Shown: positions 1 to 8,116 of the stretch, piece by piece
Position numbering within the stretch: position 1 is the first letter of the stretch
Layout: every line of letters begins with the position of its first letter
Assembly (NCBI GenBank): GCA_019245995.1
Contig: JAFAQW010000138.1
Span: 1 to 11,853, forward strand
Source of the DNA: Vulcanimicrobiota bacterium
Lineage (GTDB): Bacteria; Vulcanimicrobiota; Vulcanimicrobiia; Vulcanimicrobiales; Vulcanimicrobiaceae
DNA: 11,853 nt
Reading direction: 5' to 3'
The notes under the pieces: generated by a model
Told to the model about the DNA's origin: nothing
Databases searched by the model: none
What the model saw: only the letters and a program-made list of their open reading frames with translations
Position numbers and translations under genes: made by a program

Positions 1-1487
1 TCAACGCCCCTACGTTGACGCCGCGCTTGCGCCATTCCATGGTCGCGGGCGAAGTGTACGACCTCGTTACGCACCGCGTGCTCTACGCTCGCAACGCGAG
101 CGTCCTGATGGTGCCGGCTTCGACCACGAAGCTGCTGACCGAAGGCACGAGCCTCGCGTTGCTCGGCCCCAACTTCCGCTGGACGACGCCGGTGTATCGA
201 ACCGGACCGATCGATTCACAGGGCGTGCTTCATGGCGACCTCGCGCTCGTCGCCAGCGGCGATCCCAATCTGTCTCAACGCATCCAGCCGGACGGCACGC
301 TCGCGTTCGAAAATGAGGACCACGCATACGACGGATCGCCGGAGACCAAAGCCGTTCCGGGCGACCCCCTCGCCGTGCTGCGCGACCTGGCGGCGCAAGT
401 CGCCAAGTCCGGCATTCGGCGAGTGGATGGCAACGCATGGATCGATGCATCTCTCTTTCCCGATCAGGGCGCCGAGAGCGGAACGGGCACCACGTTGTCT
501 CCGGTCGTCATCAACGACAATATCGTCGACGTAACGGTAACGCCCGGCGCGCATGCGGGCGACCCCGTAACGATCCACGTTTCGCCGCAGACGGCGTACG
601 CCACGTTCGTCAATAAGGCGGTAACGGGTGCTCCGAAGAGCGATGCGACGATCGACATGAGCGCCGACCGCAAGGACGACCAGTACGGGAATCACACCGT
701 GACGATCACCGGGTCGCAACCGGCGGGCGCGAGCATTCTGTATGCATATCGCGTTCCGGAACCGGTGAGCTTCGCACAGACGGTGTTCGAACAAGCACTA
801 CGTGAGGCGGGCGTCACGCTGGCGCCGCCCAGGAGCAGGCCCGCGATCGATATAGTATCCGCTCCCAGTCCTACGTCGTCGTATTACACCCCGGCGAACC
901 TCGTCGCGAAGCACGTGTCGCCGCCGCTCTCCGAAGACGCCTACATCACGCTCAAGGTCAGCGACAATCTGCATGCCGCGCTGATGCCGTACATGTGGGC
1001 CGTGTATCTCGCGAAAGCCAAGAGCGACTATCTCAAGGCCGGCTTTCGTCTCGAAGCCCAGATGCTATCGCGCGCCGGTCTCGATTTGAACCAGGCCGCG
1101 CAGTCCGACGGCTACGGCGGCGCGTACTATACGCCCGAATTCATGGTGCACTACCTCGCGTGGGCGCGGACGCAGAGCTGGTATCGCTTTCTCTTTCGCG
1201 GCTTACCGATCATGGGCGTGGATGGAACGCTCGTTGACATTCAAAAGAATTCACCCGCGCGCGGCAAGGTGTTTGCAAAGACGGGAACCGACGGCGGGGA
1301 CGATTTTTTGGGCGGCGGCGAGACGATCGAGAAAGGGCTCGCGGGCTACATCACCACGCGCGGCGGCCGGCACGTCGCTTTCGCGTTTTACGTTAGCGCG
1401 ATGAAGGGCCCGCACGGTGAAGCGACGGGTCCGGTCGCCGGCCAAATCCTCGGCGCCATGGCCGCCGCCACCTACGAACGCTTATAA
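1..1487 (+). CDS. dacB: D-alanyl-D-alanine carboxypeptidase/endopeptidase, PBP4 type (peptidase S13), 5' end cut off
   Basis: Periplasmic or envelope-bound penicillin-binding protein that trims the terminal D-Ala from peptidoglycan stem peptides and may cleave D-Ala-mDAP cross-links. All three active-site motifs of the S13 family are visible, numbering from the TTG at position 15: SxxK as S36-T-T-K39, SxN as S316-D-N318 and KTG as K422-T-G424. A GDPNL segment near the N-terminus matches the family's GDPxL motif. About 490 residues are visible, the full length of the family without a signal peptide. The reading frame is open to the left edge (codons from position 3), no secretion signal is seen and no convincing start is present, so the true start and signal peptide probably lie outside the window; TTG 15 and ATG 39 are only internal candidates. 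The wide SxxK-SxN spacing is normal for S13 because of its inserted domains. The gene ends convergently with the cyclodeaminase gene. Class assignment is firm; carboxypeptidase versus endopeptidase preference is not. Confidence 0.93.
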   Translation, partial: NAPTLTPRLRHSMVAGEVYDLVTHRVLYARNASVLMVPASTTKLLTEGTSLALLGPNFRWTTPVYRTGPIDSQGVLHGDLALVASGDPNLSQRIQPDGTLAFENEDHAYDGSPETKAVPGDPLAVLRDLAAQVAKSGIRRVDGNAWIDASLFPDQGAESGTGTTLSPVVINDNIVDVTVTPGAHAGDPVTIHVSPQTAYATFVNKAVTGAPKSDATIDMSADRKDDQYGNHTVTITGSQPAGASILYAYRVPEPVSFAQTVFEQALREAGVTLAPPRSRPAIDIVSAPSPTSSYYTPANLVAKHVSPPLSEDAYITLKVSDNLHAALMPYMWAVYLAKAKSDYLKAGFRLEAQMLSRAGLDLNQAAQSDGYGGAYYTPEFMVHYLAWARTQSWYRFLFRGLPIMGVDGTLVDIQKNSPARGKVFAKTGTDGGDDFLGGGETIEKGLAGYITTRGGRHVAFAFYVSAMKGPHGEATGPVAGQILGAMAAATYERL

Positions 1488-1493
1488 CGCTTT

Positions 1494-1560
1494 GTCACCC
1501 TGAGCCTGTCTTTTTGTCACCCTGAGCCTGTCGAAGGGTGACGTTACTTGTCACCCTGAG
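1494..1560. repeat. Cluster of three REP-like palindromic repeat copies
   Basis: Three same-orientation copies of GTCACCCTGAG lie in 67 bases. Copy 1 (1494-1510) stops after GTCACCCTGAGCCTGTC. Copy 2 (1516-1542) is complete: an 8-bp arm GTCACCCT (1516-1523), an 11-base middle and the exact reverse complement AGGGTGAC (1535-1542). Copy 3 (1550-1560) keeps only GTCACCCTGAG. The complete copy can fold into a stem-loop between two convergent genes, where it may help transcription end from either side, although no U-tract follows it in either direction. Palindromes of this type are, from memory, widespread in GC-rich bacterial genomes. Copy 3 lies inside the coding region of the minus-strand gene. 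Confidence 0.85.
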
Positions 1561-2146
1561 CTAGCCTGCCCTGTGCCAGTAACCCCCGCACGTCGTGCAC
1601 AATCCGCGCCGCTTCGTTTTCATACGGCTCCAACGTAGCAGACTGCGCGCGAATCGCCGCCTCGTCTTTCATATACCGATGATTGATGCGAACGTTATAC
1701 GCGCACGCCGCGAGCGACGCGGCGGCAAACTCCGCGGCGCAACCGATGTCGCTCGCCAATGCGCCGGTGTGCATCTGCGCGAGCTCGCGGCTCAGCCGCA
1801 ATACGTCGAGCGCGATCGACGCGGCGTGCAGCGGCTCCGCCGCCGCGCCGTGTAGCGCGGTTTCCAGCGCGTCGCGCCGCGCCGCCTTTTCGGCATCGTT
1901 CGACTTCGGCAACGCCTGCGCCGCAATCACTGCGGCGAAGGCGCGTTCGTCGCGTTCGCGAGCGGCGAGCGCATCGGCGCGCAAACGTTGCGCGCGGCTC
2001 AATAGATCCGGCGGCACGTCCGCGATTCGGCCGGCCATTTCGCAGAGCGCCGCACCAAGCGCTGCGACTAATGCGGCAGCGCTTCCCCCGCCCGGTGTCG
2101 GCTCGTGCGAGGAAAGGCGTTCGAGATACTCCTGCAGCGTCTCCAC
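1544..2146 (-). CDS. Cyclodeaminase/cyclohydrolase family protein (formimidotetrahydrofolate cyclodeaminase-like, FTCD_C)
   Basis: A 200-residue, mostly helical protein of the FTCD_C family, which includes formimidotetrahydrofolate cyclodeaminase (5-formimino-THF to 5,10-methenyl-THF plus ammonia) and bacterial methenyl-THF cyclohydrolases (FchA). The N-terminus carries the family signature P16-T-P-G-G-G-S22 followed by an Ala-rich helix. Near the C-terminus the segment SDIGCAAEF...NVRINHRYMKD matches the conserved second half. Length fits stand-alone bacterial members; the formiminotransferase half of the animal enzyme is absent. The start is GTG (2144-2146); the upstream sequence offers only a weak CAGAG as ribosome site. 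The gene is divergent from ahcY with 56 bases between starts, so promoters for both must sit in that gap or inside the opposite gene. The last residues (AQGDK) are encoded by a repeat copy, so the C-terminus has been altered. The neighbouring methyl-cycle genes support a folate one-carbon role. The exact substrate cannot be read from sequence. Confidence 0.88.
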   Translation of the reverse strand: METLQEYLERLSSHEPTPGGGSAAALVAALGAALCEMAGRIADVPPDLLSRAQRLRADALAARERDERAFAAVIAAQALPKSNDAEKAARRDALETALHGAAAEPLHAASIALDVLRLSRELAQMHTGALASDIGCAAEFAAASLAACAYNVRINHRYMKDEAAIRAQSATLEPYENEAARIVHDVRGLLAQGRLAQGDK

Positions 2147-2202
2147 GTACGCTCTGGTTTGGCAATGGGTTGACGGCGCCTGCGGCGAAGGGGCGGCGCA
2201 AC

Positions 2203-3498
<1,296 letters not shown>

Positions 3499-3502
3499 CA
3501 CC

Positions 3503-4726
3503 ATGGCGACCGGCAAACTCTTCACGAGCGAATCCGTCACCGAGGGACATCCCGATAAGCTCGCCGATCAGATCTCGGATGCGGTCCTCGACGCGTTGCT
3601 GGCCGACGACCCGTACTCGCGCGTCGCCGTCGAAACGTTCGCGATCACGGGCCAAATTCACATCGCCGGCGAGGTGACGACCAAGACCTACGTGGACATC
3701 CCGCGCGTCGCACGCGAAGTCGTCCGCGACGTCGGCTACACGAAATCGGCGATCGGTTTCGATGCGGAGACGTGCGGCGTCAGCGTCTCGATCGACGAAC
3801 AGTCGCCCGACATCGCGATGGGCGTCGATCGTTCGCTGGAGGCGCGGGCCGGTGACGGCGACGAGTTCGAGCTCGTCGGCGCCGGCGATCAAGGCATGAT
3901 GTTCGGCTACGCCTGCCGCGAGACCGACGAGCTGATGCCGCTGCCGATCGTGCTCGCCCACAACCTCACGCGCCACCTCGCGGCCGTGCGCAAGAACGGC
4001 GACATTCCGTATCTCCGTCCCGACGGCAAATCGCAGGTCACGATCGAGTACGACGGCGATCGTCCTGCGCGCGTGGACGCCGTCGTCGTCTCGACGCAGC
4101 ACGATCCCGAAATCCCGCTGGAAGAGATTCGCCGCGAGATCACCGAGCGCGTGATCGACCACGTGATTCCGACCTCGATGCACGACGAGCGGACGCGCAT
4201 CTACGTCAATCCCACCGGCCGCTTCGTCATCGGGGGACCGAAGGGCGACGCGGGCCTCACCGGACGAAAGATCATCGCCGACACGTACGGCGGCATGGCG
4301 CGTCACGGCGGCGGCGCGTTCTCCGGAAAGGATCCCACGAAGGTGGATCGCTCCGCCGCATACGCCGCGCGTTGGGTGGCGAAGAACGTCGTGGCCGCGG
4401 GCTTGGCCAACCGTTGCGAGGTGCAAGTCGCGTACGCGATCGGCGTTGCGCATCCCGTGAACGTGTCGGTGGAAACGTTCGGCACCGGCCGCGTGCCCGA
4501 CGAGCAGATCGTCTCCGCGGTCACCGAAGTCTTCGATCTCCGTCCGGCGGCGATCATCCATCATCTGCGGCTGCGCCGTCCCATCTATCGCCAAACGGCG
4601 GCCTACGGTCACTTCGGTCGTCCGGATCTGGAGCTGCCGTGGGAGAAGATGGATCGCATCGAGGCGCTGCGCATCGCGAGCGCCTACAACGGCGAACAGC
4701 TGCGGGTGCCCAACTTTGCGACGTAG
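3503..4726 (+). CDS. metK: S-adenosylmethionine synthetase (methionine adenosyltransferase)
   Basis: Cytosolic enzyme that makes SAM from methionine and ATP, releasing phosphate and pyrophosphate. The 407-residue protein has the standard bacterial MetK motifs: ESVTEGHPDK (10-19, H16 and D18 at the ATP/Mg site), GAGDQGMMFGYA from G126, GGPKGDAGLTGRK from G244 (ATP-binding consensus region) and the glycine-rich P-loop-like GGGAFSGKDPTKVD ending near D282, in which K276 and K280 are the expected conserved lysines. The length matches the family, three-domain architecture is expected, and nothing is missing. The ATG start lies 4 bases after the ahcY stop, and the GAAGGA inside the ahcY end (3487-3492) serves as its ribosome site. 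The TTG of the next gene overlaps its last 11 bases. Together with AhcY it forms the SAM to SAH to homocysteine part of the activated methyl cycle; the methionine synthase needed to close the cycle is not in the window. Confidence 0.98.
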   Translation: MATGKLFTSESVTEGHPDKLADQISDAVLDALLADDPYSRVAVETFAITGQIHIAGEVTTKTYVDIPRVAREVVRDVGYTKSAIGFDAETCGVSVSIDEQSPDIAMGVDRSLEARAGDGDEFELVGAGDQGMMFGYACRETDELMPLPIVLAHNLTRHLAAVRKNGDIPYLRPDGKSQVTIEYDGDRPARVDAVVVSTQHDPEIPLEEIRREITERVIDHVIPTSMHDERTRIYVNPTGRFVIGGPKGDAGLTGRKIIADTYGGMARHGGGAFSGKDPTKVDRSAAYAARWVAKNVVAAGLANRCEVQVAYAIGVAHPVNVSVETFGTGRVPDEQIVSAVTEVFDLRPAAIIHHLRLRRPIYRQTAAYGHFGRPDLELPWEKMDRIEALRIASAYNGEQLRVPNFAT

Positions 4727-5306
4727 CGCCATCGCCGCGCTCGCCGCGGCGCTCTGTCTCGTGGCGATCACGTATCAGCCGTCGCAAACGATCAAGGCCG
4801 GAACGCGGCTCGCGTGCGTTCTCGACGAGCGCTTGGACTCGTCGAAGCTCAAGTACGGCGACTCGTTCAAGCTGAAGGTCGTGGACACGAAGATTCCGGC
4901 GCTCCACAATGCGGAGGTACTCGGCTACGTCACCGACGTGCGCGCGCCGTCGCATGGCTCGCAAGGCCACGTCGGATTCTTTCTCACCGACATTCGCCTG
5001 ACCAACGGCAAAAAGAAAGCGATAACGGCGTACGTGATCCACCGCGGCGTGGTGCAGTACAACCCCGGCGCGCAATACGCGCAGCGTCAGCGGCTCTCGC
5101 CGCAGGCCGGACTGCCTTACGGAACGGTGACGCCCGGTCCCATTGCGTGGCAGATGCGTATAGGCAACGGACCGTCCACCGTCGGCGAGTCCGGCTCGAC
5201 GCCGCGCGGCGGATACGTCTATGCGGCGGCGTCGCAGTGGCCGATCGTTGCCGTGGCGGGCACGCCGGTCACGGTGGAACTCGCCGCGGACCTGACGATC
5301 CCCTAA
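4716..5306 (+). CDS. Exported protein of unknown function, overlapping metK
   Basis: I do not recognise a characterised family. The 196-residue product begins with MRRSAIAALAAALCLVAITY, a short basic start followed by a hydrophobic stretch typical of a Sec signal peptide; the rest has no membrane segment and reads as beta-rich. It contains the segment AGTRLACVLDERLDSSKLKYGDSFKLKV in the 30-55 region, a pattern (AGT...LD..LdS...GD.F) that I associate with uncharacterised envelope proteins of soil bacteria. The middle has repeated short strand-like blocks (VGFFLTDIRL, KAITAYVIHRG), and the region from about 115 to 175 is Gly/Pro-rich. The TTG at 4716 is chosen because it gives the signal peptide; GTG 4761 is an alternative that would remove most of it. 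The start lies 11 bases inside metK, which suggests translational coupling. The downstream ligase begins 11 bases after its stop. An exported product among cytosolic enzymes is odd and may reflect gene packing only. Confidence 0.72.
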   Translation: MRRSAIAALAAALCLVAITYQPSQTIKAGTRLACVLDERLDSSKLKYGDSFKLKVVDTKIPALHNAEVLGYVTDVRAPSHGSQGHVGFFLTDIRLTNGKKKAITAYVIHRGVVQYNPGAQYAQRQRLSPQAGLPYGTVTPGPIAWQMRIGNGPSTVGESGSTPRGGYVYAAASQWPIVAVAGTPVTVELAADLTIP

Positions 5307-5317
5307 GCGCGGCATAC

Positions 5318-6355
5318 GTGCGCGGGCTTCCGCTCGACTTCGCACCGATGGAGGCGCAGTCGGTCGCCGCGCTGCCGGACGAAACCGGATTCCAGTTTGA
5401 GCCAAAGTGGGACGGCTTTCGCGCGCTCTGCTTTCGCGACGGCGATTCCGTCGCGCTGCAGTCGAAGTCCGGTCAGCCGTTAGCGCGCTACTTCCCTGAG
5501 GTTACCGCAGCGGCGCTGGCGGTCAAGACTCCGCGCTTCGTCCTCGACGGTGAGATCGTCGTGCCGGTTGAGGACCGCCTCGATTTCGACCAACTGCTGC
5601 AACGAATTCACCCGGCGGCGACCCGCATCGCGATGCTCGCCAAAGAGTATCCCGCTATCTACGTGGTGTTCGATCTCTTGTTCGACGATCGCGGCGAAAA
5701 ACTGCACGCGCGTCCGTTGGCCGAGCGGCGTCCCTTGCTCGAAAAGTTCGCGAAGAAATACCTGCGCGATTCGGCGAGGTTCAAACTGTCGCCGGCGACG
5801 ACGGATCGCGCAACGGTCGCGAAGTGGTACAAGTCGGTTGGCGGAGCGCTCGACGGAATCATCGCGAAACGCCTCGACATACCGTACTCTTCGGGCGACC
5901 GCAAGGGGATGATGAAGATCAAGCGTCTGCGGACGGCCGATTGCGTCGTGGGCGGATACCGCACGTCGAGCGACGGATCGTCGCTCGGGTCGCTGCTCCT
6001 CGGCCTCTACACCGACGACGGCGACCTCGACTACGTCGGATTTACGTCGGGCTTTTCCGCCGCCGAGAAACAGTCGCTGTTCAAACGGTTGGCCGCAATG
6101 AAAGCCGGCGCGTCGTTCACCAGCCGGATTCCGGGCGGACCCAGCCGATGGAATCGCGGCAAGGAAACGGCGTGGGTCCCGGTGCGACCGGAGATCGTCC
6201 TCGAGGTGGAGTTCGATCACGTGAGCGGGGGTCGCTTCCGTCACGGCACGCGACCCTTGCGCTTCCGGCCCGAGAAGGCGCCGCGTCAATGCACGATGGA
6301 CCAGCTCGACCAACCCGTCGGAGCGTCTCCGTTCACGCTGGCCGTCGCCGATTAG
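5318..6355 (+). CDS. ATP-dependent DNA ligase, stand-alone LigC/LigD-ligase-domain type
   Basis: Seals nicks in duplex DNA through an enzyme-AMP intermediate; acts in repair. The 345-residue protein is only the adenylation plus OB-fold core. Adenylation domain: motif I E-P-K30-W-D-G33 with K30 as the AMP-accepting lysine; motif III D77-G-E79; motif IV D179-G-I-I-A-K-R; motif V with K200 and K202 (MMKIKR). The C-terminal OB domain ends with the EVEFDHVSGGRFRHG...LRFRPEK...QCTMDQL block typical of mycobacterial LigC and the LigD ligase domain. No phosphoesterase or polymerase domain is attached. The GTG at 5318 is chosen because it keeps the LPLDFAPMEA segment that begins these ligases; ATG 5348 is an alternative. 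Neither has a strong ribosome site, and the frame is open well upstream but there overlaps the previous gene. The spacing to that gene is 11 bases, so it is likely the last member of the ahcY operon. A LigD-type polymerase lies 3.8 kb downstream on the other strand. Confidence 0.95.
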   Translation: MRGLPLDFAPMEAQSVAALPDETGFQFEPKWDGFRALCFRDGDSVALQSKSGQPLARYFPEVTAAALAVKTPRFVLDGEIVVPVEDRLDFDQLLQRIHPAATRIAMLAKEYPAIYVVFDLLFDDRGEKLHARPLAERRPLLEKFAKKYLRDSARFKLSPATTDRATVAKWYKSVGGALDGIIAKRLDIPYSSGDRKGMMKIKRLRTADCVVGGYRTSSDGSSLGSLLLGLYTDDGDLDYVGFTSGFSAAEKQSLFKRLAAMKAGASFTSRIPGGPSRWNRGKETAWVPVRPEIVLEVEFDHVSGGRFRHGTRPLRFRPEKAPRQCTMDQLDQPVGASPFTLAVAD

Positions 6356-6372
6356 CAGGTGCCGCGCTCGTT

Positions 6373-6417
6373 AGGTTGTTTGAAGGGACGGGCAACCTCG
6401 ACACCCGAAAAACAACC
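6373..6417 (+). promoter_or_regulatory. Possible leader with two mutually exclusive hairpins
   Basis: In the 90-base gap before the glycosidase, AGGTTG (6373-6378) can pair with CAACCT (6393-6398). The overlapping GGTTGTTT (6374-6381) can instead pair with AAACAACC (6410-6417). The two stems share their 5' arm, so they exclude each other. The arrangement ends 15 bases before the AAGGAG ribosome site. No known riboswitch class is recognised and the arms are short, so chance remains possible. Confidence 0.3.
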
Positions 6418-6432
6418 CCCTGAAATTACCGT

Positions 6433-6438
6433 AAGGAG
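6433..6438 (+). promoter_or_regulatory. Ribosome binding site that fixes the glycosidase start
   Basis: AAGGAG lies 7 bases before the GTG at 6446. It decides in favour of that start over the earlier in-frame GTG at 6359, which would add 29 residues ahead of the secretion signal. Confidence 0.8.
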
Positions 6439-6445
6439 CCCCATC

Positions 6446-8002
6446 GTGGCAGCTTTCGTACAAGCGGCAGGTCGGTTGTTTTTGCCCGCGACGGTCGCGT
6501 CGATCATCTTGACGGTTTGTGCGGGATGCAGCGCTTCAGGCCCGTCCTCGTCCGCGATCCCGCCGGCCGCCGCCGGCCACAGGGTGCGCCATCTCGCGCA
6601 AAACGGCGTCGTGGTGAATCCCGCGCAGGTCGGCCCGCAAGTCTCGGCGGCGGTGCTCGGCGCGGACGAGAACGTGTGGTTCGATATCGCGAAGCCCGGG
6701 GTGGCGCAAGCGTTCGAACAAGCGGGATTGACCGGAACGCGCTGGCCGGGCGGACACGGTGCCGACCACTACCACTGGAAGACGAACACCTACGGAATCG
6801 GCGCGTGCGCCTACGGCTATCGTATCGGAAAGCCGGACCCAAAGTCGACGTTTGACAACTTCATGCAAGACGTCGCGATTCCGGCGCACCTCGACGTCGC
6901 GATCACGGTAAACTACGGATCGGACCCGAAGTGCAACGGCGGCGCGAAACCCGACGAAGCGGCAGACTGGGTCAAGTATGCGAACGTCACCAAAGGTTAC
7001 AATTTGACCTGGTGGACGGTCGGCAACGAGCAATACACCACCGATTCGTTGGACCTCCGCTCCATGCCGCACGATCCCACCCAGTACGCGCAGGTCGAAA
7101 GCGCGGATTACTATCAGCAGATGAAAGCCGCGTCGCCGCTGCTGCCCATCAACGTGTGCGTGGACGCATCCATTAAGAATGCAACCTGGGACCAGGTGGT
7201 CTTCGGTCAAGCGCGCTACGATTGCGTCGAGGTGCACTATTACCCGCAGAAGGGCAACAGCGTCAGCGATGCCTTTTTGCTCCACGACGCCGTCAAGGGC
7301 TTCACGTCAAGCATCAATTTGATAAAGAGTCAGCTTGCCACCGCGGGCAAGTCCGGGACGCCGATCTTTGTGGGAGAGATCGGTTCGGCTCTTCCACCCG
7401 GCGATAAGCAGAATATGTCGATCACGCAGGCGCTCTATGCCGGCCAAATCGTCGGCGAGATGTTGAACGACGGCATTCCCCGTGCCGACTGGCACAGCGC
7501 GTTCGGCGACTGCGATTCGGCGAGCAAAGGCGGAGACTTCAGCAAGTCGCTGTACGGCTGGCAAAACTTCGGCGGAACGATGATCTTTTCGGTGGGAACC
7601 GTCAGGGTCGGTTGCAGCACCGAGGACGTGCCGTTTGGAACGTTGATGCCCACGGCCGTCGCGTACGAGGTCGCCTCGCACTTTGTCCGTAACGGCGAAC
7701 ACGTGCTCGGCACGACGGTGACGGGCATGCCGGACATTCGCGCCTATGCCAGCACGTACAACGGCGGCTATGCGTTAATGCTTTTCAACCTGAACGAGAC
7801 GGCCGCGGAAAACGTACCGGTGACGATCACTGGCAAAACGTCGGGCTCCGGCGGTCCGCTATGGAAGTACGACAAGCTCCGCTACAATTATTCGAAGCAC
7901 AACATCTGGAAGGGCCCCGCATCGGCGACGCTGCCAAGCTGGCAGAACAGTTTCACCGTGACGATGCCGGCCTGGAGCATGACGGTCGTCCAAACAAACT
8001 AA
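6446..8002 (+). CDS. Secreted (probable lipoprotein) clan GH-A glycoside hydrolase, alpha-L-arabinofuranosidase (GH51)-like
   Basis: Predicted extracytoplasmic glycosidase of 518 residues. The N-terminus has a hydrophobic signal segment (about 10-24) followed by VCAGC28; C28 fits a lipoprotein cysteine with G27 and A26 before it, though Cys at -3 is unusual, so signal peptidase I cleavage is an alternative. The TIM-barrel body begins with R99-W-P-G-G...D107-H-Y-H-W111, resembling the RxPGG...YxW segment of GH51 arabinofuranosidases. The WWTVGNE195 segment matches the clan GH-A acid/base Asn-Glu, and IFVGE311 matches the nucleophile strand. A beta-rich C-terminal part (about 400-518) resembles the accessory domain of such enzymes. 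Several cysteines (CAYGYR, DPKCNG, NVCVDA, DCVEVH, GDCDS, VGCST) are compatible with disulphides outside the cytoplasm. GH51 or a nearby GH-A family is the best reading; the substrate, perhaps plant or microbial polysaccharide, is inferred only. No transporter or other carbohydrate gene is adjacent. Confidence 0.8.
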   Translation: MAAFVQAAGRLFLPATVASIILTVCAGCSASGPSSSAIPPAAAGHRVRHLAQNGVVVNPAQVGPQVSAAVLGADENVWFDIAKPGVAQAFEQAGLTGTRWPGGHGADHYHWKTNTYGIGACAYGYRIGKPDPKSTFDNFMQDVAIPAHLDVAITVNYGSDPKCNGGAKPDEAADWVKYANVTKGYNLTWWTVGNEQYTTDSLDLRSMPHDPTQYAQVESADYYQQMKAASPLLPINVCVDASIKNATWDQVVFGQARYDCVEVHYYPQKGNSVSDAFLLHDAVKGFTSSINLIKSQLATAGKSGTPIFVGEIGSALPPGDKQNMSITQALYAGQIVGEMLNDGIPRADWHSAFGDCDSASKGGDFSKSLYGWQNFGGTMIFSVGTVRVGCSTEDVPFGTLMPTAVAYEVASHFVRNGEHVLGTTVTGMPDIRAYASTYNGGYALMLFNLNETAAENVPVTITGKTSGSGGPLWKYDKLRYNYSKHNIWKGPASATLPSWQNSFTVTMPAWSMTVVQTN

Positions 8003-8056
8003 CTGGGCGGCGCAAGCGCTGTTGGGTCGGGCTAGGTGGCGCCGACGGCTCGGTTG

Positions 8057-8062
8057 TATAAT
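8057..8062 (+). promoter_or_regulatory. Candidate -10 box (TATAAT) for the membrane sensor gene
   Basis: A perfect TATAAT sits in an otherwise GC-rich 110-base gap, 50 bases before the ATG at 8113. This would give a leader of about 45 bases. No good -35 box is seen at 16-18 bases upstream, so recognition would depend on an activator or on other contacts. It suggests that the sensor-like gene is transcribed separately from the glycosidase. Confidence 0.45.
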
Positions 8063-8095
8063 AGATCGAGGGCGGCTCGCGCTCTCGCATTCAAT

Positions 8096-8116
8096 ATGAC
8101 GCTCCAGTTGTTATGA
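8096..8116 (+). other. Possible leader minigene (MTLQLL) overlapping the next start by ATGA
   Basis: An ATG at 8096 opens a six-codon frame, Met-Thr-Leu-Gln-Leu-Leu, whose TGA (8114-8116) overlaps the ATG of the membrane protein (8113-8115) in the ATGA arrangement typical of translational coupling. The main ATG has no visible Shine-Dalgarno sequence of its own, which would make reinitiation useful. The minigene also lacks an obvious ribosome site, so this is tentative. Confidence 0.25.

Noticed and set aside
1494..1560. CRISPR array
   Set aside because: Copies are palindromic, of unequal length and separated by 5 to 7 bases instead of regular spacers; no cas gene is present.
2147..2202. SAH or SAM riboswitch before ahcY
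   Set aside because: Only 56 bases separate the divergent starts and I see no conserved riboswitch core; the sole promoter-like element is a TTGACG (2170-2175) without a matching -10.
4814..5317. Upstream extension of the ligase frame
   Set aside because: The frame is open but lies out of frame over the exported-protein gene, and ligase homology begins only at about 5324; GTG 5318 is the better start.
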